Part shown: one piece after another, positions 19,509-28,693 of the stretch
Numbering within the stretch: the stretch's first letter is position 1
Layout of the letters: each line of letters begins with the position of its first letter
Origin: Streptococcus suis YS56
GTDB taxonomy: Bacteria; Bacillota; Bacilli; Lactobacillales; Streptococcaceae
Assembly: GCF_000440115.1 (NCBI RefSeq)
Contig: NZ_ALMY01000022.1
Location: forward strand, 1 to 64,000
DNA: 64,000 nt
Reading direction: 5' to 3'
Notes under the pieces: generated by a model
What the model was told of the DNA's origin: nothing
What the model saw: the letters and a program-made list of their open reading frames with translations, nothing else
The model's database searches: none
Made by a program: the position numbers and the translations under genes

Positions 19509-20397
19509 GTGGAACCTCCTCTCTTGCAATCAAAGATAGATAATAGGATTCAAAACTCGGTTGAAATTTAATGATTTCCTCGATTTGAATCTCATTTTTC
19601 CGTAAACAATCAATAATCCAGCTAGTTGATTTCCCAATTTCTGAAAGCTCAATTCCTTCTTCGGTCACTATCGCCTCAATTCCCTCGGAAAGTAACACTT
19701 CAAGTGCTTCATGCTCCTTATCCACTCTAACAATACGTTTGGTTTGAAGTAAGTTTTGCAAGGCATCTTTTTGTATTATTTGCAACACTTTTCCTTTGCT
19801 CATGATGATATACTTGTCAACGACTAAGTCTAATTCAGACAAGATATGGCTTGAAACTAGAATGGTCATACGATATTCATTTTTCAAAAGCAGAAGAATC
19901 TCACGAATTTCCTTAATACCCACAGGGTCCAGACCGTTTATTGGCTCATCTAATATAAGTAGTTTGGGCCAATCACAGATAGCCAAGGCTATTGCTAAAC
20001 GTTGCTTCATTCCAAGAGAAAAATCTTTCACTTTTTTCTTAGAATCTACACCCTCAAGTCCAACCATACGTAAAAGATTTTTGACTTTGTCTTTATCCGT
20101 TCCGATTCCTAAACCAATCATTTGAACACGAAGATTGTCGCCTGCAGATAAATGGGGATATAGAGCAGGTGACTCTACTATACAGGAAACAGCTTGACTC
20201 TCTAAACCGCTTATTTCTCCAGAATTACTCGAAATCAATCCTGCAAGAATTCGGATTAAGGTAGTCTTGCCAGCACCATTTTCTCCCACTAGACCACAAA
20301 TTTCTCCACAGTTAATATCAAAACTAATATTGTCTAGAACTTTTTGCTTTCCGTAAGTTTTGGATACTGCCGTAACATTTAATAATGTATTTTCCAT
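19498..20397 (-). CDS. ABC ATPase of the island, BcrA/lantibiotic-immunity type
   Basis: The 299-residue ATPase shows Walker A GENGAGKTT, signature FSLGMKQRLAIA, Walker B LLILDEPINGLDP and switch region ILVSSH. A C-terminal domain of about 80 residues follows, as in BcrA and LanF proteins. GGAGGTT lies at the proper distance. The gene follows a hairpin with a T-rich tail (20419-20446), so its expression probably depends on read-through from the promoter at 20637-20642. Its partner permease overlaps its end. Confidence 0.92.
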   Translation of the reverse strand: MENTLLNVTAVSKTYGKQKVLDNISFDINCGEICGLVGENGAGKTTLIRILAGLISSNSGEISGLESQAVSCIVESPALYPHLSAGDNLRVQMIGLGIGTDKDKVKNLLRMVGLEGVDSKKKVKDFSLGMKQRLAIALAICDWPKLLILDEPINGLDPVGIKEIREILLLLKNEYRMTILVSSHILSELDLVVDKYIIMSKGKVLQIIQKDALQNLLQTKRIVRVDKEHEALEVLLSEGIEAIVTEEGIELSEIGKSTSWIIDCLRKNEIQIEEIIKFQPSFESYYLSLIAREEVPHVP

Positions 20398-20407
20398 AAC
20401 AACCTCC

Positions 20408-20446
20408 TAAAAAGAAAAGTCGATAGAAAAGTGACAAACTATCGAC
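20408..20446 (-). terminator. Leaky terminator or attenuator between the peptide ORF and the ABC genes
   Basis: On the minus strand GTCGATAG (20446-20439) and CTATCGAC (20426-20419) form a perfect 8-bp stem with a 12-base loop, followed by TTTTCTTTTT. The next gene starts only 21 bases beyond the stem and no new promoter is visible. This is the usual arrangement after a bacteriocin structural gene. Confidence 0.75.
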
Positions 20447-20488
20447 CAGTCAAGTTATTAAATTATTTGGTGAACGGAACCATGTAAA

Positions 20489-20584
20489 CTAATCCCAGCA
20501 AAGGAAACCGATTCCATACCAATAGTATAGACAAATTTGACCAGCTGTTATTTTTGTTTTTTCTCTCATTTTCAATTTTCTCAT
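20489..20584 (-). CDS. Candidate peptide precursor (31 residues), first gene of the island operon
   Basis: This ORF is too short for routine calling. Residues 1-15 are basic and end in Ala-Gly. Counted back from that Gly, Leu is at -12, Glu at -8 and Ile at -4, which resembles the double-glycine leader pattern, although -7 is Lys and -2 is Ala. The following core would be QICLYYWYGIGFLCWD, aromatic and with two Cys that could close a loop. It lies right behind the island promoter and ahead of the leaky terminator. The weak point is translation: AAAGGGG is 15 bases from the ATG. Other short frames overlap it. Confidence 0.42.
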   Translation of the reverse strand: MRKLKMREKTKITAGQICLYYWYGIGFLCWD

Positions 20585-20613
20585 GGCAGGATTTTGTAAC
20601 CCCTTTCATTTAT

Positions 20614-20642
20614 AGTTTATCATAACTCTTTTATCTTGTCAA
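20614..20642 (-). promoter_or_regulatory. Promoter of the island operon
   Basis: TTGACA (20642-20637) and TAAACT (20619-20614) are 17 bases apart, placing transcription start near 20607. A short inverted repeat ATATT-TG-AATAT lies upstream of the -35 at about 20675-20690 and could bind the PlcR-like regulator; this is inference. Confidence 0.65.
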
Positions 20643-20719
20643 TTTTTAAAATAAAGAATTCGTATTTTTTAAAATTATATTCAAATATGTATTTCTGGTG
20701 GTATAATTAAAAGAATTTT

Positions 20720-20772
20720 GCAAATTAAAAACGCAGAAATCATGTTAGCAAATTGGCTGATTCCCTGCGTTT
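20720..20772 (-). terminator. Terminator of the PlcR-like regulator gene
   Basis: AAACGCAG and CTGCGTTT (20765-20772 and 20729-20736) form an 8-bp stem enclosing a second partial stem, followed on the minus strand by TTTTTAATTT. It separates the regulator transcript from the island operon. Confidence 0.75.
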
Positions 20773-20826
20773 AAATATATACTTATCTACTATCAACTCT
20801 TGCCAATCTTTAGGTCATTGGGATTC

Positions 20827-21693
20827 CTAGATTTTGTCTTCTTCTATATATCGCTCCAGATTCAATTCCATTTGTCGATTAGCATCCAATTTATATAAAA
20901 AATATGCCTGACGAAAATGTTGTTTCGCACTCTCTGTATTTCCAAGTTCTTCATGGACATTACCTAGTAAACAAAATAAATCGGGTAAGGAATAATAGCT
21001 TCTGTGTGACCTACAAAATTCGATGGCCTTTGTGATGCTAGCTATAGCTTGGATGTAATCCTTCTTTAGCCACAGGTAACGTGAAATGTTATATTGAAGT
21101 TTAATTTTTAATTCCAATTCTTCAATCGTGATAGGTTGGAAATTATCCGTTTTTTCTGTCAGTCTTTCAAATTGTACATCAAATAATTCTTCATCATTAA
21201 CATCAAAATAAAAATTTAGGAGTGTATTTGATACTTGTAAAAAAAATAAATTAGAACTCTCCAATTGTTCAAGTAGATATTCCATTTTAGATATAGCTTC
21301 CTTCTTTTTATCATAAAAATAAAAATCGACTAATCCACCTATCCACTCTAAGTATAATTGATTTGCTACCGATAAACGATGTTTATTATTAGACTCCAAT
21401 TCATAAACATATCGTAGTCCTTGGTAGTCTCTATGGACTAAGAAATTTCGTACAACAGTTTTGAATTCTGCTAACTCCTCTTTCTGCTCAGAAACAGTGT
21501 CTTCAAAAAAGTAATTCATCGAAACATTTAGTTTTTTTGATAATTCAAAAAGCAATTCAGAGCCTGGAGTATAAGCACCACTCTCAATTCTACTAATTTG
21601 ACCTTGTTTACAAATACCTTCTGCCAATTCTTTTTGAGATAATTTCATCTCTTTTCTTTTTTGTTTTAACCTAGAGCCTAATTGTATACTCAT
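20827..21693 (-). CDS. PlcR/TprA-like peptide-sensing transcription regulator
   Basis: The 288-residue protein has an XRE-type helix-turn-helix at residues 4-63; SQKELAEGICKQGQISRIESGAY aligns well with the PlcR DNA-binding domain as I recall it. A helical TPR region of about 210 residues follows, ending in the TPR-like LGNVHEELGNTESAKQHFRQAYFLY. Regulators of this RRNPP group bind a short imported peptide and switch target promoters. It has its own promoter (TATAAT-like at about 21713-21718) and terminator, and points at the island operon. The cognate peptide is not certain; the short ORF at 20489 is one candidate. Confidence 0.82.
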   Translation of the reverse strand: MSIQLGSRLKQKRKEMKLSQKELAEGICKQGQISRIESGAYTPGSELLFELSKKLNVSMNYFFEDTVSEQKEELAEFKTVVRNFLVHRDYQGLRYVYELESNNKHRLSVANQLYLEWIGGLVDFYFYDKKKEAISKMEYLLEQLESSNLFFLQVSNTLLNFYFDVNDEELFDVQFERLTEKTDNFQPITIEELELKIKLQYNISRYLWLKKDYIQAIASITKAIEFCRSHRSYYSLPDLFCLLGNVHEELGNTESAKQHFRQAYFLYKLDANRQMELNLERYIEEDKI

Positions 21694-21928
21694 CGTTGTT
21701 ACCTCACTCGTATTATATAACTATTCTAACACTTATGAATTTTAAAGACAATAAAAATATCCATTTGCACATTATTTATAAAATCTATATCAGAATATGT
21801 ATGTTATCTCTTCGTTTCATCCTAAATCATGAACATCCCCTCTTATCACACTGTATCTTCACAATAAACTTCTAGCAGGATAAATTAAACGTTAAAAAAA
21901 CGATACCTTTTCAGGCACCGTTCTATCT

Positions 21929-22414
21929 TTATTTAACAGCCTCTAAAGCCGCATCATAATCTGGATGTTCATTGACATTGTTCAAGTATTCCAAGTAGGT
22001 GATTTGGTTGTCGGCATTGAGGACAAAGACCGCACGCGCCAGCAAATTCCACTCTCGCATAAGTACACCGTAGGATTTACCAAAGGCATGATCATAGTAG
22101 TCAGACAGGGTGATGGCATCTTCCAAACCTGCAGCACCACACCAGCGTTTTTGGGCAAAAGGCAGGTCTGCTGAAATCGTCACGACAACCGTATTGTCAC
22201 GGTCAGCCAGTTCCTGATTGAAGCGACGGGTCTGGGTATCGCAAATCCCTGTGTCAATAGAAGGCACCACACTGATGACCTTGGTCTGCTTGCCAAAGTC
22301 CTTCAAACTTTTCAGGCTCAAGTCATTGGCCATGAGCACAAAATCAGGGGCAGTATCTCCCACTTGCAAACGTGGACCTACCAAGGTCACTGGTTTTCCA
22401 ATAAAGGTTGTCAT
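21929..22414 (-). CDS. tpx: Thiol peroxidase, atypical 2-Cys peroxiredoxin
   Basis: The 161-residue enzyme reduces hydroperoxides with electrons from thioredoxin. The peroxidatic Cys lies in [15 protein letters not shown] and the resolving Cys in [13 protein letters not shown], the usual Tpx pair. I choose the ATG at 22414 because the one at 22420 abuts the AGGGAG site. A hairpin terminator follows at about 21894-21916. A divergent remnant of the same 3' end lies at 16055-16151 on the far side of the island, so this gene appears to be the intact border copy. Confidence 0.95.
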   Translation of the reverse strand: MTTFIGKPVTLVGPRLQVGDTAPDFVLMANDLSLKSLKDFGKQTKVISVVPSIDTGICDTQTRRFNQELADRDNTVVVTISADLPFAQKRWCGAAGLEDAITLSDYYDHAFGKSYGVLMREWNLLARAVFVLNADNQITYLEYLNNVNEHPDYDAALEAVK

Positions 22415-22487
22415 AAACATCTCCCTTGCACTTAATATATCTATTGTAAGCGTTTATGACGAAAAATACCAGTTTTTTGACTGGTAT

Positions 22488-23674
22488 TTATATTTTCAGG
22501 CTCTTTTCATCTTCCAAGCGTCTTCTTATTACCCAATCAAACATGTGGTCATTCGTCGCGAAGGAGGCACCGTTCTGACAATGCCATGAGGAAACACTAT
22601 CGCGATGAAAGACGACCAGTTGCTTGTTGTTACTCGGTAGTTGATTAAAAAATTCTAGCCCCATATGATAATCATAGTAATTGTCACCTTCCGACAAAAA
22701 TATGAGCCCGTCTGTTGTAAACGTCACTTCTGTAAATTCATTCGCCTTCCTAAGCAAGTCATTCAAGTTATCCGCGCCAAAGACCCATTTAGCTGCCAGT
22801 TTAGGAAGAATTGCCTTGAAATGTATTTCTCTATTACCTTTTCCAACAAGTCCGGAAAGCCCTTCACTACATAAGGATGTAAAAACTTAGGAATTGAAAT
22901 CTTAAACGATTCAATCAGACTTGGAAAATAGTTAAACAGAACGACCTTATCAAATAGTTTCGGTCTAGCAGATACTGCACGCGCCATCAAAAGCCCTCCT
23001 AAAGAAATTCCCAAACCAATAGTTGGCAAACATACTTGACCTCGTTTACCATAGTCGTCCACCACTGCTTGGCAGACACTTGCCCAATCGGCAGTGAAGG
23101 GACAATTTTCATAGCGAATAAGATGGGACTGACCAGGTCCTTCAAAAAGAATAACTTGATAACCTTGTTCTAGGGCAGGAACGACGGATGTGAAATATAA
23201 TTCCTCCAGTAGGGCATCGAAACCTCCGCAGACAAAGAAGGTCCCCTTAGGGCTACCATTTTGAGGTTTAAACAGGAGGGTTCGCAGGGTTTTGCCTTGA
23301 TATTGGACAGGGTATTGTTCGTAGGGAATAGACAACAAATCCAAGCCTCGATAAAAATAGGCAACGGATTTTTCATAAGCATCCAGTTTTCGTTTATCAG
23401 TCGGATGTAAGAAAAATTCTGCCGCTTGGAAATACCGGCTAGCCCTCAAATAGGCCCTACCTTTAGAAATATCTGACCGATTCTGGTTTACTTCCTCTAT
23501 CAAATGATGTCCAAAATCTGACCATTCTTTATACCAAGATTCTGCCTTTCCTGCTTTGATTTTTTCACAAATTCGTGCAACTTCTGCATAGTCTGCTCCT
23601 CCATAGGGTGCATACCAGAGCACCCTTGTTACTTCAAATTCAAACGGGAAAAATGAAAAGAAATGATGTTTCAT
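22488..23674 (-). pseudogene. Frameshifted alpha/beta hydrolase
   Basis: A protein of about 396 residues is interrupted by one frameshift. The upstream frame runs from 23674 to 22763 and has a nucleophile elbow GLGISLGGLLMA. The downstream frame is open well before 22766 and reads KAILPKLAAKWVFGADNL before joining the distal part. The switch fits the G/T-rich run near 22858-22865, after HPYVVKG, where both frames are open. The distal part carries the remaining core strands and probable catalytic His, so the encoded product is likely inactive. The gene is divergent from the HxlR regulator at 23786. Confidence 0.75.
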
Positions 23675-23719
23675 CGGTTAACTCCTTTATTGGTAATTTG
23701 TAAATTCCACACTATTTTC

Positions 23720-23746
23720 TGTAAAAATACAATTTTAGTATATAAT
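23720..23746 (+). promoter_or_regulatory. Promoter and palindromic site of the HxlR gene
   Basis: TATAAT lies at 23741-23746. TGTA-AAAA-TACA (23720-23731) is a palindrome in the spacer region and a plausible self-regulatory operator. The -35 is weak. Confidence 0.45.
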
Positions 23747-23785
23747 AGTTACAAGAAGAAAAATAGAAGTTACTTTGAGGTTCCT

Positions 23786-24106
23786 ATGACAGAACAGCAT
23801 CCTTTACGTGGACTCGCCCTTCCATTACTTGGAAAATGGGCCGTCGCCATCATCCTAGCATTGGCAGAAGGAGAAAAACATTTCGCCTTATTAGAGCGAG
23901 AAATTGGTCACGTATCCCGAAAAGTACTCAACCAAAATCTCAAGGCTCTCATCGAGATAAACTTGGTTGAAAAAATCGGACAAGCTTCACAAGGGTACAA
24001 GGTTTTCTATCGCTTAACCCCTCTAGGTAAAGAATTTCTCCCCTTGCTCCTTCAAATCAAGCAGTGGATAAAAGACCATGAAGAAGAACTGAAGCCTAAA
24101 AAATAA
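23786..24106 (+). CDS. HxlR-family transcription regulator
   Basis: The 106-residue protein is a winged helix-turn-helix of the HxlR family. LLGKWAVAIILALAEGEKHFALLEREIGHVSRKVLNQNLKAL corresponds to the conserved HxlR start followed by the recognition helix, and GYKVFYRLTPLGKEF to the wing. I place the start at the ATG at 23786, 5 bases after GAGG; the frame is open to 23663 but without a site. No conserved redox Cys is present, so its signal is unclear. The divergent frameshifted hydrolase is the likely target. Confidence 0.88.
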   Translation: MTEQHPLRGLALPLLGKWAVAIILALAEGEKHFALLEREIGHVSRKVLNQNLKALIEINLVEKIGQASQGYKVFYRLTPLGKEFLPLLLQIKQWIKDHEEELKPKK

Positions 24107-24107
24107 A

Positions 24108-24158
24108 AAGATTTAAGATGGAAGCATCATTTGAACAGATACTTCTCTCTTAAATCTT
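24108..24158. terminator. Convergent terminator between the HxlR gene and copA
   Basis: AAGATTTAAGA (24108-24118) and TCTTAAATCTT (24148-24158) form an 11-bp stem, with a T tract on the plus side and an A tract giving T residues on the minus side. Confidence 0.75.
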
Positions 24159-24163
24159 TTTTT

Positions 24164-26614
24164 CTACATTTTTACCCTTTTCAATCGCAGAGCGTTCAAG
24201 ACGACTGACACTGAACTGAGGGCCATGGCTGCACCTGCAAACATAGGATTGAGCAGAGGACCACCAAATACATGTAAGAGCCCCATGGCGATTGGAATGC
24301 CAATCACATTGTAGGCAAAGGCCCAGAAAAGATTTTGTTTGATGGTCCGCATGGTTGCCTGGCTGAGTTTAACAGCCTTGACCACATCCAAAATGTCACT
24401 ATGCATGAGAACAATGTTGGCAGACTCAATGGCAATATCAGTCCCTGAACCAATAGCCAGACCCACATGGGCTTGAGCTAGGGCTGGGGCATCGTTGATG
24501 CCATCCCCCACCATGGCGACTGTCTTGCCCTGTTCTTGCAAGAGCTTGACTTGGTTGGCCTTGTCATCTGGCAGGACCTGACTGACCACCTGCTCAATGC
24601 CGACTTCCTTGGAAATGGCCTGGGCAGTTTTTTCATTGTCCCCTGTCAGCATGACAACTTCTAATCCCATAGCTTGCAGAGCCTGGACAGCCTGACGGCT
24701 GGTCTCTTTTACTTTATCAGCAATGGCAATGACTGCTAGTAATTCTTGCTGGCTAGCTAGAAAAACAGGCGTCTTGGCTTGATGGGCAAATGCCTCCGCA
24801 ACTGCACGCCCTTTGGAAACATCAATTCCCTGTTCCCGCATCAACCGTTCATTTCCCAGATAGATGGTCTGCTCTGCTATTGTCACCGAAAGACCACGGC
24901 CAGAAAGAGCCTGAAAATCGGTGGCGGGCAAGAGAGCAATCTCTTCTGTCTGAGCAGCTTGCAGGAGAGCCTGAGCCAAGGGATGCTCGGAAAATTGCTC
25001 GCTACTAGCTGCCAGCTGGAGGACCTGCTCACGATTTTTCGTAGACAAGAGATGAACATCTGTCACCTGAGGTTTGCCCTCAGTAATGGTCCCAGTCTTG
25101 TCGAAGACAATGGTATTCACAGCTTGTAGGGTTTCAATAGCTTGACCAGACTTGTACAGAAGACCGTTTTCTGCCCCTTTTCCAGTCCCAACCATGATAG
25201 CCGTCGGAGTTGCCAGACCCAAAGCACAAGGGCAGGCGATGACCAAGACGGCGATGATAATACTAAGGGAAAAAATCCATGATTCTTGACCGAGGAAGTA
25301 CCAAGCAAGACCCGACAAGAAAGCCAAGCCCATGACAACTGGCACAAAGACGGCAGATACTTGGTCAGCCATTTTGGCAATGGGGGCCTTAGACCCTTGA
25401 GCCTCTTCTACCAAGCGAATAATCTGTGCCAGAGTCGTATCACGGCCAACCTTGGTAGCCTGCATGGTAATGGCACCTTGTTGGTTAAGGGTACCGCCAA
25501 AAACAGTATCGCCTAGAGCCTTCTTCACTGGCAGGCTCTCACCCGTCAGCATGGATTCGTCCACACGTGTCTGGCCATCTAGAACTTGACCGTCAACAGG
25601 AATCTGCTGACCTGGGCGAACAATGACCTGGTCACCGACCACCACATCTTCAATCGGTACTTGCATTTCCTGCCCATTTCGTAGGACCTGGGCAGTCTTG
25701 GGAGCCAGATTCATCAACTTCTTAATGGCCTCAGAAGTCTGACCGTTGGACCTAGCTTCAAAATATTTTCCAAGGGTAATCAAGGTCAAGATAACGGCAG
25801 CTGATTCAAAATACAGTTCTGGATGGTGACCGTGCATGGCTACTTCTTTCCCCATCAGAAGAAAAGCAATCATCAAAAGACCTTGAACCAAGGCTGCCCC
25901 TGTCCCAACAGCAATCAAGGAATCCATATTGGGATGGCCTTGCAAGAGAGTTTTAAAGCCTTTTTGGAAAAAACTGCGTCCGATATAAAGGACAGGGATG
26001 AGCAAGATGACTTGGCTGACCGCATAGACTAGCGGTTGATGGAGCAAGGCTGGTAATGGGAGACCGCCCCAAGGCAACATTGGCCCCATAGCAATATAGA
26101 GCAAAGGAAGTGTAAAGACTGCTGACCAGACAAATCGTTTCAAAAGACTGTTTTCCTTGCTTGGTCCCTTGTCCACCGTCTCTTCTACATCTTCTGGTCT
26201 GATTAGCTGATAGCCTGCCTGCTCAACTGCTTTTTCAAGACTAGCTGGATTTTGCAAATCACGGCTATAACGGATAGTCGCCTTTTCTGTTGCTAGATTA
26301 ACACTGACTTCTTCTACACCCTCTAGTTTGCCCAGAGCTTTTTCAACCGTCATGGCACAGGAAGCACAGGTCATGCCTGAAATGTCATAAGACTCGGTCA
26401 CCAAGTTATCGACTAGCTGATAACCCGCCTTTTCAACTGCCTGACGAATATCCTCTAGTCCCAAAAGCTTTTCATCGTAGATAACACTCAATTTTTCAGT
26501 CGCTAGATTGACACTGGCTTCTTCTACTCCTGCTAATTTACCAACAGCCTTTTCAACTGTTATGGCACAGGAAGCACAGGTCATGCCTGTAACGGGATAG
26601 GTAGCTTGTTTCAT
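24164..26614 (-). CDS. copA: Copper-exporting P1B-type ATPase
   Basis: The 816-residue pump exports Cu(I) across the membrane. Two N-terminal metal-binding domains each carry MTCASCA (about residues 10-16 and 83-89). The membrane region contains the CPC motif ([13 protein letters not shown]). The phosphorylation site is DKTGTITEG, the HP motif is SEHPLAQAL, and the ATP-binding hinge is [13 protein letters not shown]. An AGGAGAAGG site precedes the ATG. Two cop boxes lie in the promoter, so it should be controlled by a CopY-type repressor, yet neither copY nor copZ is adjacent. Confidence 0.96.
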   Translation of the reverse strand: MKQATYPVTGMTCASCAITVEKAVGKLAGVEEASVNLATEKLSVIYDEKLLGLEDIRQAVEKAGYQLVDNLVTESYDISGMTCASCAMTVEKALGKLEGVEEVSVNLATEKATIRYSRDLQNPASLEKAVEQAGYQLIRPEDVEETVDKGPSKENSLLKRFVWSAVFTLPLLYIAMGPMLPWGGLPLPALLHQPLVYAVSQVILLIPVLYIGRSFFQKGFKTLLQGHPNMDSLIAVGTGAALVQGLLMIAFLLMGKEVAMHGHHPELYFESAAVILTLITLGKYFEARSNGQTSEAIKKLMNLAPKTAQVLRNGQEMQVPIEDVVVGDQVIVRPGQQIPVDGQVLDGQTRVDESMLTGESLPVKKALGDTVFGGTLNQQGAITMQATKVGRDTTLAQIIRLVEEAQGSKAPIAKMADQVSAVFVPVVMGLAFLSGLAWYFLGQESWIFSLSIIIAVLVIACPCALGLATPTAIMVGTGKGAENGLLYKSGQAIETLQAVNTIVFDKTGTITEGKPQVTDVHLLSTKNREQVLQLAASSEQFSEHPLAQALLQAAQTEEIALLPATDFQALSGRGLSVTIAEQTIYLGNERLMREQGIDVSKGRAVAEAFAHQAKTPVFLASQQELLAVIAIADKVKETSRQAVQALQAMGLEVVMLTGDNEKTAQAISKEVGIEQVVSQVLPDDKANQVKLLQEQGKTVAMVGDGINDAPALAQAHVGLAIGSGTDIAIESANIVLMHSDILDVVKAVKLSQATMRTIKQNLFWAFAYNVIGIPIAMGLLHVFGGPLLNPMFAGAAMALSSVSVVLNALRLKRVKM

Positions 26615-26630
26615 ATCCTTCTCCTTTGAC

Positions 26631-26674
26631 TACATTTGTAATCACATTATACACGATTTGACTACATTTGTAAA
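26631..26674 (-). promoter_or_regulatory. copA promoter with two CopY boxes
   Basis: TACATTTGTA occurs at 26631-26640 and 26663-26672 and matches the CopY operator TACANNTGTA. On the minus strand TTTACA (26674-26669) and TATAAT (26651-26646) are 17 bases apart. One box overlaps the -35 and the other lies just downstream of the start point, as expected for repression. Confidence 0.9.
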
Positions 26675-26688
26675 CAAAATTGTTTCAA

Positions 26689-26721
26689 AAAAGTAGATTG
26701 AAATCAATCCAACCTACTTTT
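26689..26721 (-). terminator. Terminator of the C69 peptidase gene
   Basis: AAAAGTAG (26689-26696) and CTACTTTT (26714-26721) form an 8-bp stem, with a T-rich tail on the minus strand. Confidence 0.75.
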
Positions 26722-26731
26722 ACATATTCAT

Positions 26732-28603
26732 TTATTCTTTACCGGATTTTTTCCGATGAAGAAAAATAGCTGTTAAAATTCCTGCAACACCTAGCGCCAC
26801 CAATAAGATGCTGACTTGCTCACCTGTACTAGGAAGACTTGATTTACCTTTTTTATTGGTAGGTGTTACTTTCTTATCAGAAGACACTACTGTTCCGCTT
26901 GATGAGGAAGTATCCGTAGCTCCTCCTGTGTCAGAAGCACTTGTAGACTGACTTGTACTGCTTGAAGTACTGGTTGAAGTTTCGGTACCACTTGATGATG
27001 GCTCAGTGCTGGTCGATGGTTCAGTACTAGTGGATGGTTCAGTACTACTTGATGAGTCGGTGCTGCTGGATGACGGAGTTGTTGCTGCTTCAATTTTTGC
27101 CATCATTTCAGCTTCAACAGCTTTTAGTTGGGCAAAAATCTCTGCTGAACGAGCCAAGGTTTCCTCGGTTACAGTTGGAGCCAGAGCTACGGCTGCATCT
27201 TCTGAAAGTCCAGCATATTGAGCATCAAGAGCTGCCTGCGCAGCAATCCATTCACTTTCAAGAGCAATCCATTTTTCTTGAATCGATGTACCAAATAACT
27301 CTGGGTGTGAGATGGCCATCTTATCAATATTTTGTACTGTCCAATACCATGAATTGGTATCATAAGAAGCTGAGCGATTTTTAAATGCTTCATAAGTATC
27401 TGTTACAAGTCCATAGAATGGTACATATGGTGTATTTCTAGTCTGACCAAGTCCCAACCAAACAATCCCTCCAAAGGCAGACGGCAAACTTTCTTTTATT
27501 TGATAAACGTGAGCATCAATGACATTTTCATTACCAAGAGCGTATTTATACGTTGCATCTGTTGCTTGGTCATTCGCACCGTTATCCCCTTGTTTTACCT
27601 TGCCCGCTTCATCGTCTGGACGAAATTCTGGAAGATGTTCAAAACGGTTACGTTGTAAGGCAAAGGTGTCTTGTAAACTAAAGCGACGACTTGAATCTGT
27701 TGGCTGACGTAGCAAATCATACACAGCATCTTCATAGGTTACAGGCGATGCTGGATCCATCAATTTAATACCTGCATACACACGGGAACGGTCTGCTTCA
27801 GCATAAGTTGCAGGACCGTATGATTTAGCGATATGGAACTGCCCATCAACTGTCACATAATTATCTGCTTGTTTGGCTACCGTTTCTACATTTGCAGAGG
27901 CAATGACATTTTCTGTGTCTGTTAAATCAACATGACCTAGATAGTAGGTATTGGCAAAAATTGCATACTTGTCTTCAGGGAACTTGATGGCTACGTATTG
28001 GTGTCCTGACAAAATTTCCATGTACCAAACTTCATTTTTGTCAGCAATAATAACAATATTCCCTTCTGCTGAGCCTTTTTCATCGATTGTCTTTGCAATC
28101 AGCTCAACACCTTCACGCGCACTAGTAACCCTAGGAAGAACATAATCAATCAAAATTGGTTCTCCCAGCCCTCCAGCTTCAACTAGAGGATCAACTGCCA
28201 AGACTTTAGCATTTGGAATAGCTGTTACAGTAGCAGTCATGGATACGCCTTTTTCGTTAAAACCGTGCGCCCCATAATTACCATTTGAACCATCCCCACG
28301 CGCCGCATCAGGCGTAGAGGTATACTTGAACTCATTTGCCAAATGTGGTGCTGTAAAACCAAATGTCTCATCCACCAACATATCTCCCTCAGCATAAGTT
28401 GCTGCTGGAACCACAATATAATTTTTATTGTGCGCTCCATTATCTGGTGGATAGGGATAATCTTCCGTTCTACCATAAAGGATAGAACCATCCGTTGTCA
28501 ACCCTTTCCCAATGATAAAGCCTGAACAGGCTTGAACAATTTGGGCAGGGAGCATGCACACCAGCATGAGAAATGCTGCAATGCGAACTAAAGTCTTTTT
28601 CAT
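26732..28603 (-). CDS. Sortase-anchored C69-family dipeptidase
   Basis: The 623-residue protein has a signal peptide that ends right before Cys, so processing would expose the N-terminal Cys nucleophile (ACSGFIIGKG) of C69 Ntn-hydrolase dipeptidases. The catalytic domain spans about residues 25-490 and includes LYGRTEDYP and NYGAHGFNEKGVSMTATVT. A Ser/Thr-rich spacer of about 70 residues follows, then LPSTG, a hydrophobic segment and the basic tail HRKKSGKE, a complete wall-sorting signal. The start at 28603 follows GGAGAGAG. Most family members are cytoplasmic; this one should act on peptides at the surface. Confidence 0.9.
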   Translation of the reverse strand: MKKTLVRIAAFLMLVCMLPAQIVQACSGFIIGKGLTTDGSILYGRTEDYPYPPDNGAHNKNYIVVPAATYAEGDMLVDETFGFTAPHLANEFKYTSTPDAARGDGSNGNYGAHGFNEKGVSMTATVTAIPNAKVLAVDPLVEAGGLGEPILIDYVLPRVTSAREGVELIAKTIDEKGSAEGNIVIIADKNEVWYMEILSGHQYVAIKFPEDKYAIFANTYYLGHVDLTDTENVIASANVETVAKQADNYVTVDGQFHIAKSYGPATYAEADRSRVYAGIKLMDPASPVTYEDAVYDLLRQPTDSSRRFSLQDTFALQRNRFEHLPEFRPDDEAGKVKQGDNGANDQATDATYKYALGNENVIDAHVYQIKESLPSAFGGIVWLGLGQTRNTPYVPFYGLVTDTYEAFKNRSASYDTNSWYWTVQNIDKMAISHPELFGTSIQEKWIALESEWIAAQAALDAQYAGLSEDAAVALAPTVTEETLARSAEIFAQLKAVEAEMMAKIEAATTPSSSSTDSSSSTEPSTSTEPSTSTEPSSSGTETSTSTSSSTSQSTSASDTGGATDTSSSSGTVVSSDKKVTPTNKKGKSSLPSTGEQVSILLVALGVAGILTAIFLHRKKSGKE

Positions 28604-28693
28604 AAGACTCTCTCCTTTCATATAATAAAATACCCATTTGCACATATATTGTAACGCAAAAGCACCTGCCTTGAAAGTGTTTTCAGAGCTATT

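Noticed and set aside
20458-20517. 19-codon minus-strand frame (MESVSFAGISLHGSVHQII) just before the attenuator
   Set aside because: No ribosome site precedes it. It is mentioned only as a competing peptide frame.
20463-20609. 48-codon frame on the minus strand across the island leader
   Set aside because: Its ATG lies at the predicted transcription start, leaving no room for a ribosome site, so I did not list it as a gene. It stays an alternative to the 31-residue ORF.
20701-20772. Plus-strand TATAAT followed by the hairpin, as a possible tiny RNA
   Set aside because: No acceptable -35 is present and the hairpin has a good T tail only on the minus strand, where it ends the regulator gene.
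21735-21880. Plus-strand frame of about 47 codons between the PlcR-like regulator and tpx
   Set aside because: It has no ribosome site or promoter and its composition looks random.
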